From the NCBI RefSeq assembly GCF_014885015.1, contig NZ_JABMIJ010000017.1:35762-99761 (forward strand): DNA of 64,000 nucleotides. The letters are read 5' to 3'. Below, in pieces: positions 50,401-58,980 of this stretch (the first letter of the stretch is position 1; each line of letters begins with the position of its first letter). The position numbers and the translations under genes are program-made. The DNA is from Spirabiliibacterium falconis (GTDB lineage: Bacteria > Pseudomonadota > Gammaproteobacteria > Enterobacterales > Pasteurellaceae). The notes below the pieces were generated by a model, which made no database searches, was not told where the DNA came from, and saw only the letters and a program-made list of their open reading frames with translations.

Positions 50401-50683
50401 CGGTCTGCCCGCCCATGGTTGGCAAGATGGCATCAGGTCGTTCACGTTCAATGATTTTTTCCACCGTTTCCCAGCGGATCGGCTCAATATAAGTGGCATC
50501 GGCCATATTCGGGTCGGTCATAATGGTCGCGGGGTTGGAGTTGACCAAAATCACACGGTAGCCCTCCTCCCGCAACGCCTTACACGCCTGCGCGCCAGAG
50601 TAGTCAAACTCGCACGCCTGCCCAATCACAATCGGCCCTGCTCCGATAATTAAAATACTGTTTATGTCTGTACGTTTTGGCAT
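47489..50683 (-). CDS. carB: Carbamoyl-phosphate synthase large subunit
   Basis: Makes carbamoyl phosphate for arginine and pyrimidines with CarA. The two homologous ATP-grasp halves are evident: [20 protein letters not shown] near residue 17 and [20 protein letters not shown] near residue 563. ATP-site stretches [13 protein letters not shown] and [13 protein letters not shown] follow. The C-terminal allosteric domain begins near 935. Length (1064 aa) is near the usual 1073. It is not adjacent to carA: a GNAT gene ends 1 bp upstream and a PhzF-family gene precedes that. Confidence 0.97.
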   Translation of the reverse strand: MPKRTDINSILIIGAGPIVIGQACEFDYSGAQACKALREEGYRVILVNSNPATIMTDPNMADATYIEPIRWETVEKIIERERPDAILPTMGGQTALNCALDLAKQGVLEKYGVELIGASEDAIDKAEDRGRFKEAMAKIGLNTPKSFVAHTFEEAWQAQSAVGFPTLIRPSFTMGGSGGGIAYNRDEFQAICERGFDASPTHELLIEQSVLGWKEYEMEVVRDKADNCIIICSIENLDAMGVHTGDSITVAPAQTLTDKEYQIMRNASLAVLREIGVDTGGSNVQFAVNPENGEMIVIEMNPRVSRSSALASKATGFPIAKVAAKLAVGYTLNELRNDITGGLIPASFEPSIDYVVTKVPRFAFEKFPQADDRLTTQMKSVGEVMAMGCTFQESLQKALRGLETGICGFNLKTEDTEKLRTELSNPGPERILYVADALASGWDIDEVYHYSKIDPWFLVQIRDLVLDELALEKKTLSDLDYHELRRLKRKGFADKRIAQLVKCDESAVRAKRHELGLHPVYKRVDTCAAEFTSDTAYLYSTYEQECEARPTDRKKVMILGGGPNRIGQGIEFDYCCVHAALALKEAGFETIMVNCNPETVSTDFDTADRLYFEPLTLEEVLEIVRIENPFGVIVHYGGQTPLKLANALHENGVRIIGTSADSIDAAEDRERFQHILQQLNLKQPENRIAQSSEQALTLAQEVGYPLVVRPSYVLGGRAMQIVYNDEELMRYMREAVKVSDDSPILLDHFLNDAIEVDVDCICDGQAVVIGGIMQHIEQAGIHSGDSACSLPPYSLSGEIQDEIRRQTVAMAKALNVVGLMNVQFAVKDGTVYVLEVNPRASRTVPFVSKATGVPLAKIAAKVMAGISLVEQGVLTETIPHLYSVKEAVFPFIKFPGVDTILGPEMRSTGEVMGVGETFAEAFVKAQLGAGERLPASGKIFLSVVDGDKAKLVPLAKQLQQLGYGLCSTRGTAQFLREQGLGVQIVNKVREGRPHIVDAIKNSEIAMIINTAGAQPESVADSHSIRTSALQMRIPLYTTIAGGEALSQGLESLQHTHVYRLQDMH

Positions 50684-50684
50684 C

Positions 50685-51293
50685 TCACTGATTTCCTTTA
50701 ATTTTTGCTAATAATTGCGTGCGTAATTTGTCTTCCCACTCGTGAGCCAATATGCTCAACACGGCGGAGTTGCGGCGAGTGCCGTCTGGCGCTTGCACAT
50801 TTTCACGTAGTACACCTTCGAGTATACAGCCGATGCTTTTCATCGCGTTAAGGCTCACTTCATTGCGTGCATCGGCATAAAATGCCACGCGTGCTAGTTG
50901 AAGTTGGCGAAAAGCATAATCTAACATAAGCCACTTCATACGTTTATTTATGCCCGTTCCTCGTTCTTTTTCATGTAACCAAGTGTAACCAATCGCCAAG
51001 CTTTGACGTGATGGGTCAATCTCATAAAAACGGGTGCTACCGATCACCTCACCTGTGTCATAAAGCTCAACCGTAAAGGGATATGCTACACCTTGTTCTT
51101 TGGCTGAAAGTGCGGTTTGGATATAATCTCGCATCGCCTGCTCACTTTGCGCAGGGTTCGCCAACGAGTAACGCCACGTGTGTGGGCAATCTTTTGCAAT
51201 GCGTATAAATGCGTCAACATCCTGTGCTTGCAGTGGGCGTAACCGCACTTTGCTATCGCTTAAGATGACGGGAGTATCAAACTGTTGCTGCAT
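50685..51293 (-). CDS. RimJ/RimL-type GNAT acetyltransferase
   Basis: A 202-aa GNAT protein of the ribosomal-protein N-acetyltransferase-like group. Family markers are [18 protein letters not shown] near 16-33, [14 protein letters not shown] and the acetyl-CoA-loop region [22 protein letters not shown]-terminal helix [20 protein letters not shown] follows. The TGA lies 1 bp from the carB ATG, so translation is likely coupled. Substrate unknown; small-molecule or protein targets are both possible. Confidence 0.82.
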   Translation of the reverse strand: MQQQFDTPVILSDSKVRLRPLQAQDVDAFIRIAKDCPHTWRYSLANPAQSEQAMRDYIQTALSAKEQGVAYPFTVELYDTGEVIGSTRFYEIDPSRQSLAIGYTWLHEKERGTGINKRMKWLMLDYAFRQLQLARVAFYADARNEVSLNAMKSIGCILEGVLRENVQAPDGTRRNSAVLSILAHEWEDKLRTQLLAKIKGNQ

Positions 51294-51343
51294 AATCGTC
51301 CTTTTTCATTCACTTCAGTCAACGTGCGGTTTTAACCCAATAG

Positions 51344-52177
51344 CTAAACCAAAAACGTACCATTTGCCACTTCGATGACCTTTCCGCCCACCCAAATGGT
51401 GTTCTCGTTATCCACTTTCAAACTCAGCCGATTCGGGCGGTTTATCACATCCCCTTGCGCAATTTGCCACGCCAATGGCGCACGCTGATGTTTGATTGCC
51501 CAGCCGCCGAGATTCGCCGCAGCAGAGCCTGTTCCAGGATCTTCTAACACCGCCCCTTGTTGTGCGAAAAACAAGCGTGATGTCACTTGCCCTTGACTTT
51601 CGTACCACACATACAAAGCGTGATGAGCAAAGTACGGTAAGAAAAGTGCGGTCGCAATATTGCAACGTGTTACTGCGTCTTCACTGTCCAATTGTACTAA
51701 CGTTTGCACGCTACCCGTATCCACATTGACCACATCCCCGACAATATTTTCAGGCATTAAGCCTAACATATTCGCCATTTCAGTAGGCGAAATGACACTT
51801 GGCGTGATACACACGGGATGACGCAGACCAAATGTTACCTGTTCATTTTGATGAGTAATTTCCACCATTCCTGCTTGCGTTTCTAACAGATAATGATCTG
51901 GCAAATTGAGCCGTTGGTGTAACACAAAAGCCGCGCCCAATGTCGGATGCCCAGCAAAGGGCAGCTCATACGCTGGGGTGAAAATACGTAATGTTTTGAC
52001 CGCACTTTGTTGTTGCGCTTGTTGCACAAACACAGTTTCCGATAAATTAAACTGCCGTGCGATCAATTCCATAGTCTCTTGTGATAGCCCATCCGCTTCG
52101 GGGAAAACCGCTAACGGATTCCCCCCAAAATGGCTTTCTGCAAAGACGTTGACGATGACATAGGCGTAAGTCTGCAT
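51344..52177 (-). CDS. PhzF-family isomerase
   Basis: A 277-aa protein with the diaminopimelate-epimerase-like two-domain fold. The catalytic Glu lies in FNLSETVFV (Glu47). Other family blocks are VNVFAESHFGGNPLAVFP, RIFTPAYELPFAGHPTLGAA and EDPGTGSAAANLGGW. PhzF itself isomerises a phenazine precursor, but most bacterial members, including this one, are of unknown substrate. It lies 42 bp after carA and 50 bp before the GNAT gene on the same strand. Confidence 0.88.
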   Translation of the reverse strand: MQTYAYVIVNVFAESHFGGNPLAVFPEADGLSQETMELIARQFNLSETVFVQQAQQQSAVKTLRIFTPAYELPFAGHPTLGAAFVLHQRLNLPDHYLLETQAGMVEITHQNEQVTFGLRHPVCITPSVISPTEMANMLGLMPENIVGDVVNVDTGSVQTLVQLDSEDAVTRCNIATALFLPYFAHHALYVWYESQGQVTSRLFFAQQGAVLEDPGTGSAAANLGGWAIKHQRAPLAWQIAQGDVINRPNRLSLKVDNENTIWVGGKVIEVANGTFLV

Positions 52178-52219
52178 AACATGGCTTCCTTTTATCGCGC
52201 AACTGACCGCACTTTAGGT

Positions 52220-53380
52220 TTAGTACCGCACCACATAGCTTGCCGCTGTGTGAGTGTGGCGGAGCCTGTCCATCTCTTGGATAAATTTGTCGAACAAACC
52301 GCTCAAATCATGTGGTCCTGGACTTGCCTCAGGATGCCCTTGAAATGAAAACGCCGATTGTGTGGTCAGTTCCAATCCTTGCACCGAATTATCAAATAAT
52401 GAACGATGGGTAATGCGCACATAATCGGGCAAGCTCGTTTCATCCACTTCAAAGCCGTGATTTTGGCTGGAAATAAACACTTGCTGACTGTCAAGATCTT
52501 GCACGGGATGGTTCGCTCCATGGTGTCCAAACACCATTTTGCGTGTTCTGCCACCAACCGATAAGGCAAGCAGTTGATGACCAAGGCAAATCCCAAAGAG
52601 CGGTTTTTTGCTGTTTAATAGTGTTTTGATATTCTCTATTGCATACTCGCACGGCTCGGGATCGCCTGGTCCATTCGAAAGAAAAATGCCGTCAGGATTA
52701 TACGCTAGCACGGTTGACGCTGGCGTTTGTGCTGGCACCACAGTAATGCGGCAGCCTCGCTCCGCCAACATGCGTAAAATATTGTGCTTCACGCCAAAAT
52801 CATACGCAACCACGTGAAAACGTGCACCTAATGGCTGGCTAAAACCTTGCCCTAATGCCCACTGTCCTTGCGTCCATTCATAAGGCTTCGCACAACTGAC
52901 TTCTTTTGCAAGATCTTTACCCGCCATTGAACCAAACGATTTCGCAAGCTCAAGCGCTTTTTGCTCATCCACCTCACCTGCCATAATACAACCTGCTTGT
53001 GCACCCTTATCACGCAATAAACGTGTTAAACGACGAGTGTCAATATCGGCAATAGCGACCACGTTATTTGTTTTTAAATAGTCACTTAGACTTTGCGTTG
53101 CTCGGAAATTACTGTGAATTAACGGTAAATCACGAATGATTAGCCCGCTGGCATAAACGTGATTAGACTCGGTGTCTTCATCATTAGTGCCTGTGTTACC
53201 AATATGCGGATAAGTTAAGGTGACAAGTTGTTTAGTATAAGAAGGGTCGGTCAAAATTTCTTGATAGCCTGTCATTGCCGTATTAAACACGACCTCGCCG
53301 ACGCTCACCCCAAGATGACCTATCGCTGTGCCATGGAAAACCGATCCATCGGCAAGCACTAAGATAGCAGGTTCAGACAT
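52220..53380 (-). CDS. carA: Carbamoyl-phosphate synthase small subunit
   Basis: Glutaminase subunit that channels ammonia to CarB. The N-terminal domain begins [16 protein letters not shown]. The class I glutaminase nucleophile lies in [16 protein letters not shown] (Cys near residue 265), with the catalytic His/Glu in [11 protein letters not shown]. Length is 386 aa. First gene of carA-phzF-GNAT-carB. Two tandem ArgR-like boxes lie 154-192 bp upstream. Confidence 0.96.
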   Translation of the reverse strand: MSEPAILVLADGSVFHGTAIGHLGVSVGEVVFNTAMTGYQEILTDPSYTKQLVTLTYPHIGNTGTNDEDTESNHVYASGLIIRDLPLIHSNFRATQSLSDYLKTNNVVAIADIDTRRLTRLLRDKGAQAGCIMAGEVDEQKALELAKSFGSMAGKDLAKEVSCAKPYEWTQGQWALGQGFSQPLGARFHVVAYDFGVKHNILRMLAERGCRITVVPAQTPASTVLAYNPDGIFLSNGPGDPEPCEYAIENIKTLLNSKKPLFGICLGHQLLALSVGGRTRKMVFGHHGANHPVQDLDSQQVFISSQNHGFEVDETSLPDYVRITHRSLFDNSVQGLELTTQSAFSFQGHPEASPGPHDLSGLFDKFIQEMDRLRHTHTAASYVVRY

Positions 53381-53533
53381 AACGCTCTCCCTGAATGATG
53401 TTGTGATTGTGTGTTAAGAGCAAAGCTCAACGCCCAACGTTATTCAAGATAGGTATCTGAACGGCTACAACTGTAGCAAAATTGAGCAAATTATTGTAAT
53501 GGACAACATTACAGAATTCAAGCCTTACCTGTA

Positions 53534-53572
53534 ATAAATTTTTATTCAAAAATATTGAATTATTATGCAAAA
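53534..53572 (-). promoter_or_regulatory. Tandem ArgR (ARG) boxes upstream of carA
   Basis: Two 18-bp elements at 53534-53551 and 53555-53572 fit the ARG-box consensus WNTGAATWWWWATTCANW. Each has one mismatch (TAAATTTTTATTCA and TGAATTATTATGCA cores), and they are separated by exactly 3 bp, the hallmark of an ArgR hexamer operator. They sit between divergent carA and mlaA; arginine repression of carA is the natural reading. Confidence 0.7.
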
Positions 53573-53671
53573 CATTTTATTAACATGCAAGTAAAAATCA
53601 CGCTGAAATTTTATGCTGTGCTTTACGCTCAAACTTGCTAAAATAACTAAAATAAAGAAGTGAGGTGATAA

Positions 53672-54424
53672 ATGTTTTTATCAAAAGGAAAAGCACTATT
53701 CTGCGGGCTCATGTTGATGGGGGCCTTGAGTGGCTGCTCATCACAAATTGATCCTATCACAGGCGAACGCCCTGACCCATTGCAACAATTTAATCGCGCT
53801 ATGTGGGATTTTAACTATAAAGTCGCTGATCCATACCTATTAAAACCCGTTGCACAAGGCTGGAAAAATCACGTGCCAAAACCACTCACTACGGCACTGA
53901 CGAATGCAGCAAATAACCTTGATGAGCCTGCCAGCTTTGTTAACCGCTTACTCGAAGGCGAATTTCAAAAAGCAATGGTGCATTTTAACCGTTTTTGGCT
54001 CAATTCCATTTTTGGTTTATTTGGCTTTATGGATATTGCCAGTGCCAGCCCACCATTGCAAATCACAAATAAGCGTACGTTTGGTGATACCTTAGGCACT
54101 TGGGGAGTGGGAACAGGCTCCTATGTTATGCTTCCACTTTACGGCCCTGCCACGCCACGCCAAGATCTTGGACGTCTAGTTGACTACACCTATCCAACAT
54201 TATCCATGTTAGGGCCATGGTCATGGCTAAAAATAGGCATTCAAGCCGTGGACGCTCGTGCCAAATTGCTCAGTCAAGATGCTATTTTAGCACAAGCACA
54301 AGATCCCTATTTAACAGTGCGTGAAGCCTACTTTCAAAATTTAGAATTTAAAATTCATGACGGCAACGGTGAAAAACCTGCCCAAGAACAACTTTCAAAC
54401 GACATACTCAACGATGTAGATTAA
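53672..54424 (+). CDS. mlaA: Outer-membrane lipoprotein MlaA (VacJ)
   Basis: MlaA forms a ring in the outer membrane that removes mislocalised phospholipids from the outer leaflet for retrograde transport. A lipoprotein signal ends at lipobox LSGC (Cys22). Diagnostic stretches are DPLQQFNRAMWDFNYKVADP, FGDTLGTWGVGTGSYVMLP and GPATPRQDLGRLVD. Length (250 aa) is normal. The rest of the Mla pathway is not in this window. yfbU follows 13 bp downstream. Confidence 0.95.
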   Translation: MFLSKGKALFCGLMLMGALSGCSSQIDPITGERPDPLQQFNRAMWDFNYKVADPYLLKPVAQGWKNHVPKPLTTALTNAANNLDEPASFVNRLLEGEFQKAMVHFNRFWLNSIFGLFGFMDIASASPPLQITNKRTFGDTLGTWGVGTGSYVMLPLYGPATPRQDLGRLVDYTYPTLSMLGPWSWLKIGIQAVDARAKLLSQDAILAQAQDPYLTVREAYFQNLEFKIHDGNGEKPAQEQLSNDILNDVD

Positions 54425-54437
54425 TAAGGATTAATAA

Positions 54438-54932
54438 ATGGAAATTACCTTGACCCAACGCCTGATTTTAGTCAATCAATATGAATTAATGGCACGTCTA
54501 GACCAAGATAATGCCGCCGAATATAAACGTATGCAACGCATTATTCAAGGTGGCTACAAGCTCGAAATGAAAGAGTTATATAAAGATTTCAGTGAGTTAA
54601 GTGAAGAAGAATGTATTACAGTACGTGATACGCTCGAAATGTATCAAGCCTTGCAAGTGTCTTATAACAACCTTGCTGATAAAGGTGATTTAACGTCACA
54701 TCGTTTGAAATTTTTAGGTTACTGCGCTATTCGTGAGAAAAAATACCTCAATTACCTCGGCTTTGTAGCACAAACCGATAAAAACTACCGTGAGTTGGTA
54801 CAATGCCCGAATGGCTGCGATGCACAAACACCAATGTGGGATAAATACATCAAAATGCTTGATGCTTGGAATCAATGCCCACGCAAGTTCCATTTGAGTT
54901 TAGCGGAAATTAAACAAGTGCTAAATGCGTAA
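54438..54932 (+). CDS. yfbU: YfbU family protein
   Basis: A 164-aa protein matching E. coli YfbU: LTQRLILVNQYELMARLD, RMQRIIQGGYKLEMKELY and the C-terminal NAQTPMWD-like AQTPMWDKYIKMLDAWNQCP. Function is unsettled. Predicted soluble and helical. Probably cotranscribed with mlaA; a USS hairpin follows the stop. Confidence 0.9.
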   Translation: MEITLTQRLILVNQYELMARLDQDNAAEYKRMQRIIQGGYKLEMKELYKDFSELSEEECITVRDTLEMYQALQVSYNNLADKGDLTSHRLKFLGYCAIREKKYLNYLGFVAQTDKNYRELVQCPNGCDAQTPMWDKYIKMLDAWNQCPRKFHLSLAEIKQVLNA

Positions 54933-54936
54933 AACT

Positions 54937-54963
54937 AAAAAGTGCGGTCTAACCGCACTTTTA
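54937..54963. terminator. Bidirectional uptake-sequence hairpin
   Basis: AAAAGTGCGGT and ACCGCACTTTT form the stem, with a short CTA loop. It sits between the convergent yfbU (+) and DUF805 (-) stops. Confidence 0.75.
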
Positions 54964-54965
54964 CA

Positions 54966-55406
54966 TTAGCCTTTCGGATTTTCGCCAAAACGGTTAGAGA
55001 AAGGTTGCCCTGACTTGAAGAGAATAAACATCTGAAATCCCAACAGCATAGCAAACCATAAGAATGCCAATATTGCATAAATCATGCCAACGTCTGGCTT
55101 AAACACCCATGCGATAACACCCATTAACACAAGTGGCAATAACGGGATCAATTGCCACCATCCTGAAAACCCCAAGTCATGCAAACGACGTGCTGTAACC
55201 GCAATGCCTGAAAGGGTTAACCAAATGGAAAAAATCCCCAACGGAATTTGTACCAATGCCAAATCCGTACCTTGTTGCACCCAGCCCAATACAAGATTAA
55301 TGATGATGCTAATAAGCAAAAACCAGCCGTATTCTGCGCGTCTTGCCCGCCCTTGATAATCAAATGTGTGTTTTAAACAATAAACAAAATATTGCCCTGC
55401 ATTCAT
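54966..55406 (-). CDS. DUF805 inner-membrane protein
   Basis: A 146-aa membrane protein with four hydrophobic segments. The family start pattern YFVYCLKHTFDYQGRARRAEY (residues 7-27) and ITARRLHDLGFSGWW-like VTARRLHDLGFSGWWQLIPL are diagnostic of DUF805. Function unknown. It follows pyrE by 2 bp, so it is the last gene of rph-pyrE-DUF805. Confidence 0.88.
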   Translation of the reverse strand: MNAGQYFVYCLKHTFDYQGRARRAEYGWFLLISIIINLVLGWVQQGTDLALVQIPLGIFSIWLTLSGIAVTARRLHDLGFSGWWQLIPLLPLVLMGVIAWVFKPDVGMIYAILAFLWFAMLLGFQMFILFKSGQPFSNRFGENPKG

Positions 55407-55408
55407 GT

Positions 55409-56050
55409 TTATACTCCATATTGTGAACGATAAGCCTGCATCTTCGGTAAATAATGCATATAGCGCGAATCGTGGGCAATAAACTGCATCAAATCATCAA
55501 GAGTAATAATCGAAAATACCTGACAGGCGTATTCTTGCTCCACTTCTTGAATCGATGATAATACGCCACTACCACGCTCTTGACGGTTAAGTGCAATGAT
55601 CACCGCACTTAACATGGCCTGATTGGTCTCAATAATCGCCATAGATTCACGAATGGCAGTGCCTGCCGTGATCACATCGTCCACCAATAACACCTTGCCA
55701 GATAAGGCTGCACCAATCAAATTGCCGCCTTCCCCGTGATCTTTGACCTCTTTTCGATTGAAGCAAACAGGCTTATCACAGCCAAATTGATTTGCCAGTG
55801 CGACGGCGACGGTCGTGGCAATCGGGATACCTTTGTAAGCAGGCCCAAAGATAACGTCATAATCCAATTTATGTGCCATAATCGCAGCGGCATAAAATTC
55901 GCCCAATTTTGCTAAATTCTGCCCTGTATTAAACAGCCCTGCATTAAAAAAGTAAGGACTAATGCGCCCTGACTTTAAGGTAAATTCGCCAAATTTTAAC
56001 ACATCGCAATTTAGCGCAAATTCAATAAAATCACGTTTATATTGTTGCAT
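55409..56050 (-). CDS. pyrE: Orotate phosphoribosyltransferase
   Basis: Converts orotate and PRPP to orotidine 5'-phosphate in pyrimidine synthesis. The PRPP-binding motif [17 protein letters not shown] is near residue 120-136, and [20 protein letters not shown] near 20-39 forms the N-terminal orotate site. Length (213 aa) is standard. It begins 2 bp after rph. The E. coli pyrE attenuator, which lies in the rph-pyrE gap, therefore has no room here. Confidence 0.96.
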   Translation of the reverse strand: MQQYKRDFIEFALNCDVLKFGEFTLKSGRISPYFFNAGLFNTGQNLAKLGEFYAAAIMAHKLDYDVIFGPAYKGIPIATTVAVALANQFGCDKPVCFNRKEVKDHGEGGNLIGAALSGKVLLVDDVITAGTAIRESMAIIETNQAMLSAVIIALNRQERGSGVLSSIQEVEQEYACQVFSIITLDDLMQFIAHDSRYMHYLPKMQAYRSQYGV

Positions 56051-56052
56051 AA

Positions 56053-56769
56053 TTACTTACCCAGTGCGTCTCGTTGTTTATCCATAATGTGCGCAATGCC
56101 GCCTTTAGCGAGGGTAAGCAATTGCTCTAATTGCACGACACTAAATGGCTCGCCCTCTGCGGTGCCTTGAATTTCAATAATGCGTCCATCTTCACTCATC
56201 ACGATATTCATATCTGTATCTGCGTTGGAATCTTCCACATATTCCAAATCACAAAGTGCGGTCTGCTCAACAATGCCAACCGAAATTGCCGCAATTAGCC
56301 CCTTGATGGGATTACGTTTCAATTCGTTATTATCGATTAAATGTTGAATCGCATCACACACCGCAACGCATGCGCCACTGATAGCCGCCGTACGCGTGCC
56401 GCCATCGGCTTGAATCACATCACAATCAACGGTAATGGTACGCTCACCCAGTGCATTTAAATCAATCATGGCGCGCAATGAACGCCCAATCAAACGTTGA
56501 ATTTCCAGCGTACGCCCACCTTGTTTACCTTTCGCCGCCTCTCGTGGCATTCTCACATTCGTAGAGCGTGGCAACATACCGTATTCTGCGGTAATCCAGC
56601 CCTGCCCCTGCCCTTTCAAAAAACGGGGCACATTATTATCAATACTGGCATTGCACAATACTTTTGTCTCACCAAATTCAATGAGCACCGAGCCTTCAGC
56701 ATGCTTGGTATAATTACGGGTGATCGTAATTGGGCGGGTGGCATGATTTTCTCGATTATGTGGTCGCAT
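56053..56769 (-). CDS. rph: Ribonuclease PH
   Basis: Phosphorolytic 3'-5' exoribonuclease that trims tRNA 3' ends. Clear family blocks are [55 protein letters not shown] and [20 protein letters not shown]. Length (238 aa) is full, unlike the frameshifted rph of E. coli K-12. Divergent from yicC over 114 bp. Confidence 0.97.
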   Translation of the reverse strand: MRPHNRENHATRPITITRNYTKHAEGSVLIEFGETKVLCNASIDNNVPRFLKGQGQGWITAEYGMLPRSTNVRMPREAAKGKQGGRTLEIQRLIGRSLRAMIDLNALGERTITVDCDVIQADGGTRTAAISGACVAVCDAIQHLIDNNELKRNPIKGLIAAISVGIVEQTALCDLEYVEDSNADTDMNIVMSEDGRIIEIQGTAEGEPFSVVQLEQLLTLAKGGIAHIMDKQRDALGK

Positions 56770-56883
56770 TACACTCTCCTAAACACAAAATTGTTCTATT
56801 CTACCACGTCAAACCATATTCGCCACTGACAGCGCAGGAAATTATCAGTACAATGGCTAATATTTATAAAAAACAGGAAAAAT

Positions 56884-57750
56884 ATGATGATTTACAGTAT
56901 GACAGGATTTTCACGCATTGAACTACAACATAACTGGGGCAATGCAGTCTGGGAAATTCGATCCGTGAACCAGCGTTTTTTAGAAAACTTTTTTCGTCTG
57001 CCTGACACCGTGCGTGCGTTAGAAAATACGCTACGAGAAAAAGTGCGTCAACGCATCACTCGTGGCAAAGTAGAATGCAGCTTACGCCTTGAATTAAAAA
57101 ACCAAAGTGCGGTTGAACTACAGCTTAATCAGACCTTAGCAACGCAAATTGTGCAATCCTTGCACTGGCTGAAAACGCAAGCAGGCGAAGGCAACATCAA
57201 CCTGATGGATGTGCTACGCTATCCTGGCGTAATAGAAACACCAGAACACGATATGGATCAAATCAGCCATGATTTGCTCGTCGGATTTGAAACATTGCTA
57301 GATGATTTTATTGCAACACGAGCCCGTGAAGGTGAAAAACTACGCGATGCCATTGAACAACGCCTGTTCGCCATTGAGCAAGAAACTGCAAAAGTGCGGT
57401 CGCAAATGCCAGACATTTTGCAATGGCAACGCACAAAATTACAACAACGTTTTAATGAAATTCAACTGCAAGCTGATCCTCAACGTCTGGAACAAGAAAT
57501 GGTCCTGCTGGCACAAAAAATTGATGTTGCAGAAGAACTCGACCGCCTTGAAATGCATGTAAAAGAAATCCATAACATCGTACAAAAAGGCGGAGCAGTG
57601 GGCCGCAGACTGGATTTTATGATGCAAGAACTCAATCGAGAAGCAAACACATTAGCCTCAAAGTCCATCAATACCACAACCACTAATGCCGCTGTTGAGT
57701 TAAAAGTCTTAATCGAACAAATGCGCGAACAAATTCAGAATATTGAATAG
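56884..57750 (+). CDS. yicC: YicC family endoribonuclease
   Basis: A 288-aa protein of the YicC family, members of which have been reported to act as endoribonucleases. Family signatures are IYSMTGFSRIE at the start, WEIRSVNQRFLENFFRLPD, RGKVECSLRLE and the C-terminal GRRLDFMMQELNREANTLAS. The two adjacent ATG codons at 56884 and 56887 are both possible starts after AGGA. It has the usual neighbour relation opposite rph-pyrE. Confidence 0.9.
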   Translation: MMIYSMTGFSRIELQHNWGNAVWEIRSVNQRFLENFFRLPDTVRALENTLREKVRQRITRGKVECSLRLELKNQSAVELQLNQTLATQIVQSLHWLKTQAGEGNINLMDVLRYPGVIETPEHDMDQISHDLLVGFETLLDDFIATRAREGEKLRDAIEQRLFAIEQETAKVRSQMPDILQWQRTKLQQRFNEIQLQADPQRLEQEMVLLAQKIDVAEELDRLEMHVKEIHNIVQKGGAVGRRLDFMMQELNREANTLASKSINTTTTNAAVELKVLIEQMREQIQNIE

Positions 57751-57752
57751 AA

Positions 57753-57782
57753 AAAACAGCACATTCGTGCTGTTTTAATTTT
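57753..57782. terminator. Terminator of yicC
   Basis: AAAACAGCAC and GTGCTGTTTT form a perfect 10-bp stem with a 4-nt loop, followed by AATTTT, immediately after the yicC stop. It is not uptake-sequence based. It also lies ~20 bp past the convergent lipoprotein stop and could serve both. Confidence 0.85.
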
Positions 57783-57801
57783 ATGTGGCATAATGATGCT
57801 A

Positions 57802-58959
57802 TTATTCATCACGGGTGGTCGTAAATACTCCAATTGCTGTGTTTTCTTTGTATTTATAACCGTTATAGTCTTTCTCTACCTCAGTACTCAACTTAGCAGC
57901 GGCTTCTTCACCCGTTGGACCATAAAAGTGTCCTTTATAGCTAATATCTTGCCACTCAGATTTTCCCCCTGTTGCTTTCCCCTCAAACACAACTTCACTT
58001 GCATCATCAAAAGACCATGGATCTGTCACACTTTTAATACTGGCTTTTTCTAAAATAATATCAGGAATACTCGCATTAGCGTCTTTGAGCTCGATAATTT
58101 TTCCATCTAGGGTCTTATCAGCAAAATTTGCATTAAGCACCACATTACCATTAAGTGCATTCGCTCCTTTAAATTTCCCATAATATTTCGCAACACCGTC
58201 TTGAGGAAGTTCATTTAGCTCATTTAATCGGGTTCCATAAACACTTGCTGCGGTTCTAGCATCAAAATCTGAGAAAAAGATGGTGGAATAAACATTATTA
58301 TAACCATACTCTGTTTTACGATAATTACCGCGACCATGCGTAGGTAGCATAAAATCCCCGAGTGGTAAATTCACAAATCCTTTTTCTTTTTCTACATTGA
58401 TTGAAGTCCCATCCCCCATCTCAACATTGACATCAGCTGAATAGTAACGAGGCTCTCCATCATAGTTCTGAGCTTGTAATGATTTTGCACTCTCTTGATA
58501 ATTACGCTGTGTGAATGCAGCAACTTTTTCCCGCGTGATATCATCTTCTGTTTTTTCAACAACTGGCTCAACGGTTGGTGCTGGACTATCTGCATTATTA
58601 TCCGTTGTATCATGCGTATTATCATTTGCCGATGTATCACCTGTATTGAGTGAAGTATCTGTATTGTCATTAGCGGCCGAGTCCTCAGAAGCATCGCTAA
58701 CGTTGTCGTCTTTTTTAGTGTTATCAACTTCCGTTGAAACGTCAGTCGTCGGTTTTGAGACATCTGGATTAACCGCACTTTCCTCTTTTGCATTAGCATT
58801 ATCGTTAGTATCGGCTTGTTTACCTTTCTCTTTACTCTCTTGTTGTGCGGTATTTATGGGTTGTTTTTCTGGTGCTTGATCATTATTGGTTGACAAGCAT
58901 CCCGTTGCTCCAAGTGCAACTAAAATACAAAGTGCGGTTTTTTTGGGTAAATTAAACAT
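57802..58959 (-). CDS. Surface-type lipoprotein with acidic linker and TbpB-like barrel
   Basis: A 385-aa predicted lipoprotein: signal ending at LVALGATGC (Cys21), then a low-complexity linker at about residues 25-140 rich in Asp, Asn, Thr, Ser and Glu. The C-terminal ~200 residues are beta-rich, with patterns KGANALNGNVVLNANFADKT, LDGKIIEL, VFEGKATGG, GHFYGPTGEEAA and a terminal AIGVFTTTRDE. These match the barrel repeats of transferrin-binding-protein-B-like lipoproteins. AAGGAG precedes the ATG. It lies 21 bp after the TonB receptor gene, third in the Fur-box operon. No close named homologue is recognised. An iron-, haem- or host-protein-binding partner of the receptor is inferred. Confidence 0.72.
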   Translation of the reverse strand: MFNLPKKTALCILVALGATGCLSTNNDQAPEKQPINTAQQESKEKGKQADTNDNANAKEESAVNPDVSKPTTDVSTEVDNTKKDDNVSDASEDSAANDNTDTSLNTGDTSANDNTHDTTDNNADSPAPTVEPVVEKTEDDITREKVAAFTQRNYQESAKSLQAQNYDGEPRYYSADVNVEMGDGTSINVEKEKGFVNLPLGDFMLPTHGRGNYRKTEYGYNNVYSTIFFSDFDARTAASVYGTRLNELNELPQDGVAKYYGKFKGANALNGNVVLNANFADKTLDGKIIELKDANASIPDIILEKASIKSVTDPWSFDDASEVVFEGKATGGKSEWQDISYKGHFYGPTGEEAAAKLSTEVEKDYNGYKYKENTAIGVFTTTRDE

Positions 58960-58980
58960 GTCTGCTCCTTAAAATGGTGG

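Noticed and set aside
53381..53671. A leader peptide or pyrimidine attenuator before carA
   Set aside because: I see no short frame with a ribosome-binding site, nor a terminator hairpin with a T tract near carA. The identifiable element is the ArgR-type site.
56770..56883. A pyrE-type attenuator associated with rph-pyrE
   Set aside because: rph and pyrE are 2 bp apart, leaving no room for the E. coli intercistronic attenuator. The upstream gap shows no hairpin plus T tract.
58511..58879. A 122-codon reading frame on the plus strand opposite the acidic linker of the lipoprotein
   Set aside because: It arises from the biased GAT/AAT/ACT codons of the real minus-strand gene, has Ser/Leu/Val-rich low-complexity sequence, and no start context or family resemblance.
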